Shown piece after piece: positions 1 through 8,190 of a stretch of DNA of 64,000 nt. Position numbers and translations under genes: made by a program. The stretch's first letter is position 1, and every line of letters starts with the position of its first letter. Location of the stretch: contig JBAZVN010000003.1 in NCBI GenBank assembly GCA_041660815.1, positions 124,001 to 188,000 of the forward strand. Direction: 5' to 3'. This DNA comes from PALSA-1006 sp041660815. Its GTDB lineage: Bacteria > Pseudomonadota > Gammaproteobacteria > Burkholderiales > Gallionellaceae. The notes under the pieces were generated by a model. It made no database searches and was not told where the DNA came from. It saw only the letters and a program-made list of their open reading frames with translations.

Positions 1-1154
1 TTGTGTGCGGCCGAGAGCATACGCTCGGCTTCTCCCAGGCAAATCCCGGTTAAATCGGCTGCCGCGTCGGTACGTGCCTGATTTTCTCCAATACGCCCCA
101 GCACGATTCCGACCAGCATTTGCTGGTCATCGGCTGCTTCGCGCACTTCCTCTACCGAGCTTTTCATGGCCAAGGTTGCCTGTTCGATTTGCACAAATAT
201 TTCCGAAGAAGCTTTCGATGCTTGCAAGCCTTGACGAACCGCGTTGGCATTTTCTTCAGAAATGCTCACGGTTGAGGCAACATCCACGCTGACACGTTTA
301 AGTACACCGTCGATACGCATGGTGGCTTGTGCGGCTTGTTCGGAAAGTTTTCTGACCTCATCGGCCACCACGGCAAAACCGCGGCCCTGTTCACCCGCGC
401 GGGCGGCCTCAATCGCGGCATTCAAGGCGAGCAGATTAGTCTGTTCGGCAATCGCACGAATGGCTGATACCGCGGTTTCAACTTCTTTCGCGCTACCCTC
501 AAGGCTGCTTGCATTGGCAGAAATCTTTCGGCTCGCTTCATCCAGTGCTGAAATGGCGCGTTCAGTTGCCGTCACTTGTGCAACGCCATTGCGAACCAGT
601 TCATCGGCGGAGCTGGCACTGTTTTTTGCGGTGTCAGATAAGCTGAGAATGTCGCTGGCGGAGCTCGCCATCCCATTGATTACATTAACTATTTCATGAG
701 AGTTTTGGCGGTATTCGTTGATGTTTTCGCCCAGCGCGTTCATGGATGATCCAATTTCCCGCGCCGTGGCATCAACTGAATCGGCTGATTGCGTCATTTC
801 TTGAAGCGTGCCGCGCAAACTAAGCGCCATATTGTCAAAGCCCTCAGTGATTTCGCCGACGGTATCCGCACTGCGTATGCCGCATCCTTCGCGCAAATCT
901 CCTTTTTGAATGCGCCCCGCCGCTACGGCAACCAACCGAAGTTTACGGATCAATAACCATTCAAGTAATTTGTGATTAACCACGCCGATCGTGAGCCCGG
1001 CGGCGATACAGCCAAGGCAAAACCAGAGCAGCATGCCTTCTTTCCAATCCACAAAAAAGCTTGCATAGACAGGGAAAATTAATCCCATGGTGAGACCAAA
1101 GCCTAAAAAAGAATATCTAAGCCGGGTCAGGATTGAAGGGGTATGTTTGGACAT
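1..1154 (-). CDS. Methyl-accepting chemotaxis protein, 3' end cut by window
   Basis: Reading the minus strand from the ATG at 1154 gives about 384 codons that stay open to the window edge. The N-terminus has two hydrophobic segments (about residues 10-50) with almost no periplasmic loop between them. A HAMP-like stretch follows, then a methyl-accepting signalling domain. The hairpin tip carries the family hallmark around EQTNLLALNAAIEAARAGE and GRGFAVVADEVRKLS. Such proteins relay a signal to the CheA/CheW array at the membrane. With no sensor domain between the membrane segments, this one probably senses the membrane, redox state or a cytoplasmic cue, which is inference. The C-terminal end of the signalling domain lies outside the window. 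No other chemotaxis gene is adjacent. Confidence 0.9.
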   Translation of the reverse strand, partial: MSKHTPSILTRLRYSFLGFGLTMGLIFPVYASFFVDWKEGMLLWFCLGCIAAGLTIGVVNHKLLEWLLIRKLRLVAVAAGRIQKGDLREGCGIRSADTVGEITEGFDNMALSLRGTLQEMTQSADSVDATAREIGSSMNALGENINEYRQNSHEIVNVINGMASSASDILSLSDTAKNSASSADELVRNGVAQVTATERAISALDEASRKISANASSLEGSAKEVETAVSAIRAIAEQTNLLALNAAIEAARAGEQGRGFAVVADEVRKLSEQAAQATMRIDGVLKRVSVDVASTVSISEENANAVRQGLQASKASSEIFVQIEQATLAMKSSVEEVREAADDQQMLVGIVLGRIGENQARTDAAADLTGICLGEAERMLSAAH

Positions 1155-1264
1155 AAATTCTCCGATTATTGTTGCTGGTGAATGTTTTTAAGTTGAAAAA
1201 TTTTTTGCATGAAAGTAATAGCGGCGTCGGTTATGCAAACTTAAGTGTTGAATCTAAATAGTTT

Positions 1265-2137
1265 TTAAATGACCGAAACTCTGTCCAGATAGCGCGCGCG
1301 AAATAACAAACGCGGATGAATGCTGTCATCAGTGAAGGCACTGCGATCATGCAATACGTTGTTGCACAGCAAGCCCATGCCATTTTCCATGCGCAGACAA
1401 TGAATATGCGGATTGTCGGTGCTTAATAATGCTTCCAGGTGAGCAACCGCCGAAAGTGTTGTTTCATCCTGTTTCCATTGAATGCTGCGGGTGCGCGCCG
1501 TATAGCGCATATGCAAATGTCCTCCTTCATCCACGGAAAACACCGGGCCGGATTGGGCGGCACGTACCCCGTCGATTTCATCAATGCGTTCGGGTATGGT
1601 CATGACGTCCGGCGCCGACAGTGCGCGGATAAATTCAATATTCAGATCACGCAGCATCAGGTACGCAATTTCGTGATCCATCACACGATTTTCCCCGCCT
1701 TGTCCGGCATTTTGGACGCAGTGCAATACCATGCCGCGTATTTGTCGCTCGGGAGGATTGTAGTAACCGTCGGTGTGCCATTTGATGGCGCGGTCGGTGT
1801 AGGGTATGTAGTTTTGGCGTTGTTGGTCGTTATGGTAAACCGTGATGCGCGAGATGCCTTGCTCACCTGCAAGCCAGTTGGCATCCAGACGCTGGAGACC
1901 GAGCTGGACAGCGAATTGCTGCAACATTTTTTCATCCATCTCGGTGTGCGTCGCGTAGATCACCATGTTGCTGCGTTGGCAGCGCGTCAGTAGCTCACGG
2001 CGCTCATGCCAGGATATTGATAGCGGATTGTTAATCTCAACCAGCAATTCGTCGCTACGGGTAATTGCCAAGGCTAGCTTGTCTTCGCGCCAGCGCAGGT
2101 AATCGTCGTTGCGGGTTAAGTCAAAGGGACTTGGCAT
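1265..2137 (-). CDS. TauD/TfdA-family Fe(II)/2-oxoglutarate dioxygenase
   Basis: The 290-residue protein has the facial triad of TauD/TfdA enzymes: WHTDG near residue 123 supplies the first His and the Asp, and LLCNNVLHDRSAF near 264 supplies the distal His. The Arg that binds 2-oxoglutarate is in PRLLFRARY close to the C-terminus. Family members hydroxylate small substrates, classically to release sulfite from sulfonates. It sits 3 bp after an unknown gene and at the end of a minus-strand group containing a DsrC paralogue, so a role in organic-sulfur handling is attractive. The substrate cannot be told from sequence. Family is near certain, function open. Confidence 0.85.
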   Translation of the reverse strand: MPSPFDLTRNDDYLRWREDKLALAITRSDELLVEINNPLSISWHERRELLTRCQRSNMVIYATHTEMDEKMLQQFAVQLGLQRLDANWLAGEQGISRITVYHNDQQRQNYIPYTDRAIKWHTDGYYNPPERQIRGMVLHCVQNAGQGGENRVMDHEIAYLMLRDLNIEFIRALSAPDVMTIPERIDEIDGVRAAQSGPVFSVDEGGHLHMRYTARTRSIQWKQDETTLSAVAHLEALLSTDNPHIHCLRMENGMGLLCNNVLHDRSAFTDDSIHPRLLFRARYLDRVSVI

Positions 2138-2140
2138 TCA

Positions 2141-2737
2141 TCAATCACCGCCGGCAGAGGTGCGGCGACGGGTGGGCCGCGGTTCGCTTTCCAGCAGCCC
2201 GCGAAAAGTTTTTTCCAGCATTTCAACCGCTTCGGGGGCTTCGCTGGCCATGATTTGATCGATGATCCAGATACTGTCTTTTTCGGTCATGACGTCGGTC
2301 ATACAGTAGGCAAGGTAACGGGTAAAAGAAAAATCCGGCCCCGTTTCGCTATAGCCAAATTCGGCATACTCACCCGAGCGAAGATTAAGCTGCTCGATAA
2401 AACGGCGCTTGCATTCAGCTATCTCTCCGCCCAGTAAACGGCTTTCATTTTCAGCATGGGTTTCACCGATTCGATTTGCCAGGGTGGAGGTAAACGTAAA
2501 GCGCGCCTGCTCATCCAGCGTTCGGTAAGCAATGCGGTCTGCCACCTGAATTAAGAACAGCAGAAACTCGGTTAAAAAGGCAAAGTATTGCTCGCCAACG
2601 GCGATTTCAAATCTTGCTTTGCGGGTGTTTTTCAGGGCGTTATCCGCAATACGGTAAACGACAAAAGACACCGCCCCGGCAAGCTCCTCCGGGGTGTGTT
2701 CGCGTCCCGCTTTAAACCAGTTACTTTTGATGCGCAT
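2141..2737 (-). CDS. Conserved-looking protein of unknown function
   Basis: This 198-residue protein is not recognised. The ATG at 2737 is chosen because it follows the stop of the upstream DsrC-like gene by 4 bp and has an AAGGG ribosome site 12 bases upstream; the longer frame would run into that neighbour. The protein is mostly helical with a hydrophobic stretch around EFLLFLIQVAD (residues 60-70) but no clear signal peptide. The C-terminal end is Arg/Ser-rich and probably disordered. The tight spacing on both sides (4 bp and 3 bp) argues for one transcript with the DsrC-like protein and the dioxygenase. It may be an accessory factor of that small sulfur-linked module. Confidence 0.6.
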   Translation of the reverse strand: MRIKSNWFKAGREHTPEELAGAVSFVVYRIADNALKNTRKARFEIAVGEQYFAFLTEFLLFLIQVADRIAYRTLDEQARFTFTSTLANRIGETHAENESRLLGGEIAECKRRFIEQLNLRSGEYAEFGYSETGPDFSFTRYLAYCMTDVMTEKDSIWIIDQIMASEAPEAVEMLEKTFRGLLESEPRPTRRRTSAGGD

Positions 2738-2741
2738 GAAT

Positions 2742-3071
2742 TTAATAGCCGCCCTTGCCGTATGGCTGCGGCAAACCGGCAATCTTGGCGGCTTGCTTGG
2801 CCGGGCCCAGCGGGAACAGGTCATACAGTGCTTTGCTATCCGCTTCAGGCCAGAATTCGTTAACCGCTTTCAGCATATTGCGGAAGTTGGGCGTGTGTCC
2901 ATGTTCGCGATACTCTTCACGCATGAAATTGATAATTTCCATATGCTTGGGCGTGAGTTCAATGCCGTCAGCGGCAGCGATAACATTGATCACTTCATCG
3001 CTAAAATCCGCTTCCAGTAAGTAACCGTCGGCGTCTGTCTCAAGTTCGTTGCCAGCCACTGTGTATCCCAT
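2742..3071 (-). CDS. DsrC-family protein lacking both C-terminal cysteines (RspA type)
   Basis: The 109-residue protein has the whole DsrC/TusE fold signature, including the N-terminal DADGYLLE, the central PKHMEIINFMREEY and the C-terminal LYDLFPLGPAKQAAKIAGLP. In true DsrC the C-terminal arm has one Cys in KQACKIAGLP and a second as the penultimate residue. Here the first is Ala and the tail ends in YGKGGY, so neither redox Cys exists and it cannot carry sulfur. Family members without these cysteines have been grouped as RspA and proposed to be regulatory. It lies in a minus-strand group divergent from dsrA, so a role in controlling sulfur genes is plausible but inferred. Start ATG 3071 has a GGAGAG ribosome site. 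Confidence 0.9.
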   Translation of the reverse strand: MGYTVAGNELETDADGYLLEADFSDEVINVIAAADGIELTPKHMEIINFMREEYREHGHTPNFRNMLKAVNEFWPEADSKALYDLFPLGPAKQAAKIAGLPQPYGKGGY

Positions 3072-3118
3072 AATGCTCTCCGTATTTAATTTAAAAAAAC
3101 CTACGCTGTTATCAATTA

Positions 3119-3721
3119 TCAATCCAAATCGGTGATAACTTTGTAGGGAACAAAAATGCCGCAGCCAAATTGGCGATCGGCGCCTAAACCCGTGTATTGC
3201 AAGCGTAGCGAGGCATCCGGCTTAAGATCATGAATCACCAGACTAAATCCATGAATTTCACGATTGGGTGCGATTAAAGAGTTACGCATGCCGCAAATTA
3301 ATTTTCCGGGAATTTCCAATTCGGCAAGCCGCGCTAACACATTGTTTATAAACTCAACTTCATCTTCCGCCGCGCTGACCAGATGGGCATGCAAAGTCGG
3401 ATAAGGTTGAATCGGGCGTAACTTGCGCTTGCCTAATTTGAGAATGCTACTGCCCAGCTCAAGTATTTGATCAGACAGAGATTCAGTGTGATCAACCAAG
3501 CTATCAGGCAGCCTTAACACTAATTTGGCGCGCTTGGGTAGCAGCCATCCGGCTTCGCTGGCTGCAGTGCGCAACGGAAGTACGCCTACATATTCACTGC
3601 TTTCCAGCGCCGGAATATGCCGTAGCAGTGCGTGCCAAAGATCGAACGGATAGGTATCCGGAAGCGAGTTGCCGCTCACATCAAAAGAAACTTCAAACAT
3701 TTCCGGGGCTTGCTTAGTCAT
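3119..3721 (-). CDS. Orphan Cas6/Cmx6-like endoribonuclease-fold protein
   Basis: The 200-residue protein matches the Cmx6 branch of Cas6 along its length. The N-terminal pattern is FDVSGNSLPDTYPFDLWHALL, then VGVLPLR. At the C-terminus, GFSLVIHDLKPDASLRLQ leads into GLGADRQFGCGIFVPYK, the glycine-rich RNA-binding loop of the family. Cas6 proteins normally cut CRISPR precursor RNA, but no CRISPR array and no other cas gene is in the window. The gene is embedded between a DsrC paralogue and a small unknown gene, and its start overlaps the end of the latter by 8 bp (3714-3721), so it belongs to a sulfur-metabolism neighbourhood. His residues at the N-terminal WHALLRH could be catalytic. An RNA-processing or RNA-binding role outside CRISPR is inference. 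Confidence 0.8.
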   Translation of the reverse strand: MTKQAPEMFEVSFDVSGNSLPDTYPFDLWHALLRHIPALESSEYVGVLPLRTAASEAGWLLPKRAKLVLRLPDSLVDHTESLSDQILELGSSILKLGKRKLRPIQPYPTLHAHLVSAAEDEVEFINNVLARLAELEIPGKLICGMRNSLIAPNREIHGFSLVIHDLKPDASLRLQYTGLGADRQFGCGIFVPYKVITDLD

Positions 3722-3950
3722 GGGAGCTTTCCCGGATCGGCGACTCTTGCGTATCCGCCCACTCCAGCATGGTATTTGCCCACTGGCGCGCCGTAGCAGG
3801 GTCGATATCAAAGATAGTAAAGCGCTTACTTTCACGGATACGGATGCGTAGCAAACTCATGCCGCCTTCCGCATGATCAATCTGCTGCAACTCAACGTCT
3901 TGACCTCCCAAGGGAACTTTGAATTTTGCCAGCCCGCTAATGTGTGCCAT
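3714..3950 (-). CDS. Small conserved-looking protein upstream of the Cas6-like gene
   Basis: This 78-residue protein is not confidently recognised. The ATG at 3950 is preferred over an upstream frame extension because the sequence from MAHISGLAKFKVP reads as a compact alpha/beta domain. It has alternating short strands (VELQQIDHAEGG, SLLRIRIRE, RFTIFDID) followed by one helix (PATARQWANTMLEWAD). It is the first gene of the minus-strand group, divergent from dsrA across about 300 bp, and overlaps the start of the Cas6-like gene. That overlap suggests coupled translation and a shared function with the Cas6-like protein. Confidence 0.65.
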   Translation of the reverse strand: MAHISGLAKFKVPLGGQDVELQQIDHAEGGMSLLRIRIRESKRFTIFDIDPATARQWANTMLEWADTQESPIRESSHD

Positions 3951-4253
3951 GACTACTTTCTGCAAGTGATTTAGTGGGGCGGAGTTTATCCCTAATTGCA
4001 CGGACTTTGAAATACTACTGGGGGAAGGTTTGACACCCCCCGTAAGGGTTATAAAAAATAGCCGCTACGGGTGATAGTTTGCTTGATTAATGCACCGTAA
4101 GATGCGCATCCATTAAGAATTTGGGCGTGTCGTGATTTTGCAGCATTAGTATTAAATCACAGCGTTCCTTAGCATTACCAGCCCCAGCCTTTACCGGGTC
4201 ATTAAAAACTAGTTGTCGGCGAAAACGTGGCAAGTCGACTGAAAGGAAGAATT
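3951..4253. promoter_or_regulatory. Divergent intergenic region with the presumed dsr promoter
   Basis: This is 303 bp between the minus-strand group and dsrA. It must hold the promoters of both. AT-rich patches such as GGTTATAAAAAATAG near 4047 and TTAGTATTAAATC near 4146 are candidate -10 regions. The dsrA ribosome site is GAAAGGAAG at 4241-4249. No recognisable operator palindrome was found. The size and divergence make it the obvious place for shared regulation of dsr and the DsrC-like/Cas6-like group. Confidence 0.45.
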
Positions 4254-5549
4254 ATGGCGAAAGAACTGCATCACACACCAAACCTTGATCAACTTGAGGA
4301 TGGCCCTTGGCCCAGTTTTGTTACCGGTCTCAAGGAACTGGCCAAAGAGAAAGATTATGTCGTTGACTTGCTCGGGCAGCTGGAAGAATCTTACAAAACC
4401 CGCAAAGGCTATTGGAAGGGCGGCACCGTGGGCGTGTTTGGCTATGGCGGCGGTGTTATTCCCCGCTTTACCGAATTAAAGAACGAAGACGGCACGCCAA
4501 AATTTAAAGATGCGGCCGAATTTCATACCTTGCGCATAATGCCTCCCCCAGGCATGCACTACGACACGGCCACATTGCGTCAGTTTTGCGATACGTGGGA
4601 AAAACATGGTTCAGGCCTGATTGCTTTTCATGGCCAGTCCGGCGACATCATGTTCCAGGGTGCTACCACCGAGAATGTGCAAAAAGCCTTTGATGATCTA
4701 AATGAAATGGGTTTCGACTTGGGTGGTGCCGGTCCTGCGGTACGTACCTCAATGTCATGCGTGGGAGCGGCGCGTTGCGAGCAATCCTGCTACGACGAAG
4801 CCAAGGCACACCGCGCGGTATTGAATACGTTCCTGGACGATATTCACCGCCCTTCTCTGCCGTACAAGTTTAAATTCAAGTTTTCCGGTTGCCCCAATGA
4901 CTGTATGAACTCGGTGCAGCGCGCCGACATGGCAGTGATTGGCACCTGGCGCGACAATATTCGCACCGATGAGACACTGGCGAAAAAGTGGTTTGCCAAG
5001 CACGGCATGGATGAATTGGTAAATGACGTGGTTGCGCGTTGCCCAACCAAGACTTTCCAGCTCAAGGAAATCAAGAACGTTAAGATGAGTAACAGCATTT
5101 CCAGCGTGGCCGTAAGCGACACCCATGCGGTTGAAATCGACAATCGCGATTGCGTGCGTTGTATGCACTGCATCAATGTCATGACCGGTGCTTTGGCGCC
5201 CGGTAAAGACAAGGGTGCGACAATTCTGGTGGGCGGTAAGAGTCACTTGAAGATTGGCGGATTGCTGGGAACGGTCATCATTCCATTTATGAAATTGGAA
5301 AACGACGAAGATGTTGAAAAGTTGGTGGATTTTGCCCAGCGCACGATTGACTTCTTTGCCGAAAATGCGCTTGAGCACGAGCGTACCGGTGAGATGATCG
5401 AGCGTATCGGCTTGGCCAACTTCCTGGAGGCAATGGAAATTCAGGCCGACCCGGCAATGGTTAATTCGCCGCGCATGAACCCCTACGTTCGTACCGACGG
5501 TTGGGACAAAGAAGTTGCCAAGATCAACGCTAAGAAACAAGCCGCCTGA
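4254..5549 (+). CDS. dsrA: Dissimilatory sulfite reductase alpha subunit (reverse type)
   Basis: The 431-residue catalytic alpha subunit forms the alpha2beta2 siroheme enzyme with DsrB. The first cluster/siroheme motif is SCVGAARCEQSC around residue 165, the second is SGCPNDCMNS around 216. A ferredoxin-type insertion with RDCVRCMHCINVMTGALAPG is near 300. In sulfur oxidisers the enzyme runs in reverse, oxidising sulfur delivered on DsrC to sulfite in the cytoplasm. The oxidative direction is inferred from the neighbouring dsrEFH and dsrL, which mark sulfur-oxidiser clusters. ATG 4254 is chosen because it has the GAAAGGAAG ribosome site and starts MAKELHHTPNLDQLEDG as DsrA proteins do. First gene of the operon. 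Confidence 0.97.
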   Translation: MAKELHHTPNLDQLEDGPWPSFVTGLKELAKEKDYVVDLLGQLEESYKTRKGYWKGGTVGVFGYGGGVIPRFTELKNEDGTPKFKDAAEFHTLRIMPPPGMHYDTATLRQFCDTWEKHGSGLIAFHGQSGDIMFQGATTENVQKAFDDLNEMGFDLGGAGPAVRTSMSCVGAARCEQSCYDEAKAHRAVLNTFLDDIHRPSLPYKFKFKFSGCPNDCMNSVQRADMAVIGTWRDNIRTDETLAKKWFAKHGMDELVNDVVARCPTKTFQLKEIKNVKMSNSISSVAVSDTHAVEIDNRDCVRCMHCINVMTGALAPGKDKGATILVGGKSHLKIGGLLGTVIIPFMKLENDEDVEKLVDFAQRTIDFFAENALEHERTGEMIERIGLANFLEAMEIQADPAMVNSPRMNPYVRTDGWDKEVAKINAKKQAA

Positions 5550-5559
5550 GGAGAAAATA

Positions 5560-6657
5560 ATGAATCAAGCAGTTCAAGCAGCAGCACCCGCAGCAAAGCG
5601 CAAGCCCAAAGAGACTGGCGTACCGGATAACAAGAAGTACTTGCATCCGGTGCTGGCCAAAAACTACGGAAACTGGAAATACCATGACCGCCCCCGTCCC
5701 GGCGTATTACACCATGTGTCGCACAGCGGTGATGAGGTATGGTCAGTGCGCGCCGGAACGCAGCGTCAGATGGACATCTTTACAATTCGCAAGTTGTGCG
5801 ACATTGCAGATACTTTCGCTGAAGGCCGGGTGCGCTTCACAATCCGTTCCAATATCGAATTTATGGTGACCGATGAAAAGAAAGTGGAGCCGCTGATCGC
5901 CGAATTGGGCAAGCATGGCTTCCCCGTCGGTGGTACCGGTAACTCGATCACCATGATCGCTCATACTCAGGGTTGGTTGCATTGCGACATTCCCGGTACG
6001 GATGCTTCCGGTGTGGTGAAGGCGCTGATGGATGAGTTGCACGCGGAATTCATTCGTGAAGAAATGCCGAATCGGGTGCATATCTCAACTTCCTGCTGCG
6101 AAATTAACTGCGGCGGTCAGGCTGACTTGGCCATTATTGTGCAGCACACCAAGCCGCCGGTTATTAACCACGATCTGGTTGCCAACGTCTGCGAGCGCCC
6201 AACCGTGGTTGCACGTTGCCCGGTTGCCGCGATTCGTCCGGCGATGGTTAACGGCAAGCCTTCACTGGAAATCGATGAGTCCAAATGTATGTGCTGCGGT
6301 GCATGTTACCCACCCTGCCCGCCAATGCAAATCAACGACCCGGAAAATTCCAAATTGGCAATCTGGGTGGGCGGTAAAAACTCCAATGCACGCGGCAAGC
6401 CAACTTTCATGAAGATGGTTGCTTCGGGTCTGCCGAATAATGCACCGCGTTGGCCGGAAGTTGCGGAAGCCGTTAAAAACATTCTGAGTGTTTACAAAGA
6501 AGATGCCCGTCCCTGGGAGCGCTTGGCGGACTGGATCGACCGTATTGGCTGGCCGCGTTTCTTTGAGAAAACCGGTTTGCCGTTCACCAAGTATCTGATT
6601 GACGATTGGCGCGGTTCGCGAGCCAACCTCAATTCTTCGACGCATATCCGTTTCTAA
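5560..6657 (+). CDS. dsrB: Dissimilatory sulfite reductase beta subunit
   Basis: The 365-residue beta subunit of the siroheme sulfite reductase. Cluster ligands are in HISTSCCEINCGGQAD around residue 180, and a ferredoxin domain carries SKCMCCGACYPPCPPMQI around 243. The start at 5560 follows the dsrA stop by 10 bp with the GAGGAGA ribosome site between them, so the subunits are co-translated in near-equal amounts. The first 25 residues are Ala/Lys-rich and not part of the conserved core. It works in the cytoplasm with DsrA and exchanges sulfur through the DsrC C-terminal arm. Confidence 0.97.
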   Translation: MNQAVQAAAPAAKRKPKETGVPDNKKYLHPVLAKNYGNWKYHDRPRPGVLHHVSHSGDEVWSVRAGTQRQMDIFTIRKLCDIADTFAEGRVRFTIRSNIEFMVTDEKKVEPLIAELGKHGFPVGGTGNSITMIAHTQGWLHCDIPGTDASGVVKALMDELHAEFIREEMPNRVHISTSCCEINCGGQADLAIIVQHTKPPVINHDLVANVCERPTVVARCPVAAIRPAMVNGKPSLEIDESKCMCCGACYPPCPPMQINDPENSKLAIWVGGKNSNARGKPTFMKMVASGLPNNAPRWPEVAEAVKNILSVYKEDARPWERLADWIDRIGWPRFFEKTGLPFTKYLIDDWRGSRANLNSSTHIRF

Positions 6658-6671
6658 AAGGAAGGCTAGAA

Positions 6672-7031
6672 ATGAAATTTGGAATTGTAGTTAACGAGGG
6701 GCCTTACCAGCATCAGGCCAGCGATTCGGCTTACATGTTTGCCAAGACAGCAATTGCCAAAGGGCATGAGGTATGGCGGGTATTTTTTTACCATGATGGC
6801 GTGAATAATGCGTCCAAGCTCACCGAGCCGCCGCAGGATGACCGGAATATTGTGAATCGCTGGATCAAGTTGGCCGAAGAGCACAAGGTTGATCTGGTAG
6901 TGTGTGTGGCGGCAGCAATGCGTCGCGGCATCCGTGAAGAAAATCTGGCAGCAGGTTTTCGTATTTCCGGCTTGGGGCAGTTGGTAGAAGCCGGAACACA
7001 GTGTGACCGTTTAGTCACCTTTGGCGATTAA
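6672..7031 (+). CDS. dsrE: Sulfurtransferase subunit DsrE
   Basis: The 119-residue DsrE is the sulfur-carrying subunit of the DsrE2F2H2 hexamer, homologous to TusD. The active Cys is in DLVVCVAAAMRRG near residue 78, the position that receives persulfide sulfur before passing it to DsrC. A second Cys is in GTQCDRL near the C-terminus. The ATG at 6672 has an AAAGGAAGG ribosome site just after the dsrB stop. The presence of dsrEFH together with dsrAB is the accepted genomic marker for the oxidative direction of Dsr. Confidence 0.96.
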   Translation: MKFGIVVNEGPYQHQASDSAYMFAKTAIAKGHEVWRVFFYHDGVNNASKLTEPPQDDRNIVNRWIKLAEEHKVDLVVCVAAAMRRGIREENLAAGFRISGLGQLVEAGTQCDRLVTFGD

Positions 7032-7042
7032 GGAGAAACGTG

Positions 7043-7411
7043 ATGAGTGGTGATGTAAAAAAATTCATGTTCGTTAACCGCAAAGCACCTTACGGAACGA
7101 TTTATGCGTTGGAATCGCTGGAAGTGGTGTTGATTACTGCGGCTTTTGATCAGGATGTATCGCTGGTATTTTTGGATGACGGCGTTTATCAGTTGAAAAA
7201 GGGGCAGCAAACCAAGGGAATTGAGATCAAAAACTTCTCACCTACCTATCGTGCGCTGGAAGGTTACGACGTGGAAAAACTATATGTCGAAAAAGAGTCG
7301 ATGGAAGCGCGTGGTTTAACCGAAGAAGATTTGTTGGTAGACGTCAAAGTGCTCAGCCGTTCTGAAATGGGTGCATTGATGGATCAACAAGACGTCGTTC
7401 TGAGTTTCTAA
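7043..7411 (+). CDS. dsrF: Sulfurtransferase subunit DsrF
   Basis: The 122-residue DsrF is homologous to TusC and builds the DsrEFH hexamer. The sequence shows FVNRKAPYGTIYALESLEVVL at the N-terminus and no cysteine at all, as expected for a structural subunit. Translation probably starts at ATG 7043; a GTG directly before it at 7040 is in frame but closer to the AAGGAGA ribosome site. It lies 11 bp after dsrE and 9 bp before dsrH. Confidence 0.95.
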   Translation: MSGDVKKFMFVNRKAPYGTIYALESLEVVLITAAFDQDVSLVFLDDGVYQLKKGQQTKGIEIKNFSPTYRALEGYDVEKLYVEKESMEARGLTEEDLLVDVKVLSRSEMGALMDQQDVVLSF

Positions 7412-7420
7412 GGGGGCACC

Positions 7421-7717
7421 ATGTTACACATTATCAATAAATCTCCCTTGTCCAGCAGCACGCTGGAAAGCTGTTTGCGTATCGCAAGTTCCGGTGACAT
7501 TTTGTTGACGGAAGATGCCGTGTATGCAGCAACAACCGGCAATGCGTTCGAGGGTAAATTACGCGAAGCAATGAGTCGCTTAAAAGTCTATGTTTTGCAG
7601 CCAGACTTGGAAGCACGTGGTTTAGCGGATCGTTTGATTGAAGGCGTATCTGCGGTAGACTACGGCGGTTTTGTGGATCTCACGATCAGCAATAACGCAA
7701 CGCAGTCATGGCTGTAA
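7421..7717 (+). CDS. dsrH: Sulfurtransferase subunit DsrH
   Basis: The 98-residue DsrH is homologous to TusB and is the third subunit of the DsrEFH hexamer. It starts MLHIINKSPLSSSTLESCL. The Cys in LESCLRIA (about residue 19) matches the conserved family Cys that can bind sulfur in addition to the one in DsrE. The ribosome site is the unusual AAGGGGGC just before the ATG. The gene is followed after 26 bp by dsrC, its physiological sulfur acceptor. Confidence 0.95.
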   Translation: MLHIINKSPLSSSTLESCLRIASSGDILLTEDAVYAATTGNAFEGKLREAMSRLKVYVLQPDLEARGLADRLIEGVSAVDYGGFVDLTISNNATQSWL

Positions 7718-7743
7718 TTATTTGATTTAACAGGAGAATTAAA

Positions 7744-8079
7744 ATGGCAAGTATCGAAGTAGGCGGCAAAACATACGAGACAGACGAAGAAGGATATTTG
7801 GTTAATCTGGCCGAGTGGAATACTGAGGTGGGTAGTTATCTGGCTCAGACCGAAAGTGTAGAGATGACTGAACAACACTGGGAGGTTATCAACTTCCTGC
7901 GCGAGTATTTTGATGAATACCAAATTGCCCCTGCGGTGCGCGTGTTGACCAAGGCGATTGGCAAGAAGCTTGGGCCGGAAAAGGGTACCAGCGAATACCT
8001 GTATGGATTATTTCCGTACGGTCCAGGCAAGCAAGCCTGCAAAATCGCCGGTCTGCCAAAACCAACCGGCTGCGTTTAA
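7744..8079 (+). CDS. dsrC: Sulfur carrier DsrC
   Basis: The 111-residue protein is a true DsrC with both redox cysteines on the flexible C-terminal arm: KQACKIAGLPKPTGCV, where the last Cys is the penultimate residue. It accepts sulfur from DsrEFH, presents it to DsrAB as a trisulfide or persulfide, and is thought to be recycled by the DsrK subunit of the membrane complex. The ribosome site is CAGGAGAA. Two other DsrC-family genes lie at 2742-3071 (no Cys) and 20681-20974 (one Cys), so this window has three functional grades of the same fold. Confidence 0.97.
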   Translation: MASIEVGGKTYETDEEGYLVNLAEWNTEVGSYLAQTESVEMTEQHWEVINFLREYFDEYQIAPAVRVLTKAIGKKLGPEKGTSEYLYGLFPYGPGKQACKIAGLPKPTGCV

Positions 8080-8100
8080 GCTTGATTATCAATTAGTTTA

Positions 8101-8142
8101 GAACACCATCGGGGCGGGCGTGCCCGCACCGGTGATGAGTTC
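8101..8142 (+). other. Imperfect GC-rich hairpin between dsrC and dsrM
   Basis: The 42 bases start GAACACCATCGGGGCGGG and end CCCGCACCGGTGATGAGTTC. The outer GAAC/GTTC and inner GGGGCGGG/CCCGCACC arms pair with a small bulge. There is no T-run directly after it, so it is more likely an RNA-stabilising or partially attenuating structure than a full terminator. A position after the abundantly needed dsrC would allow dsrC RNA to outnumber the downstream membrane-complex message. That role is inferred. Confidence 0.5.
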
Positions 8143-8190
8143 TGACTAAATATAAATTTCCCTTATCCTTTTATTTAATAGAGAGTTTCC

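Noticed and set aside
1439..1993. Long plus-strand frame opposite the TauD-like gene
   Set aside because: It is a mirror frame of a well-supported dioxygenase gene and its translation has no domain features.
3119..3721. The Cas6-like gene as part of a CRISPR system in this window
   Set aside because: No regularly spaced direct repeats and no cas1, cas2, cas3 or effector genes were seen anywhere in the 64 kb.
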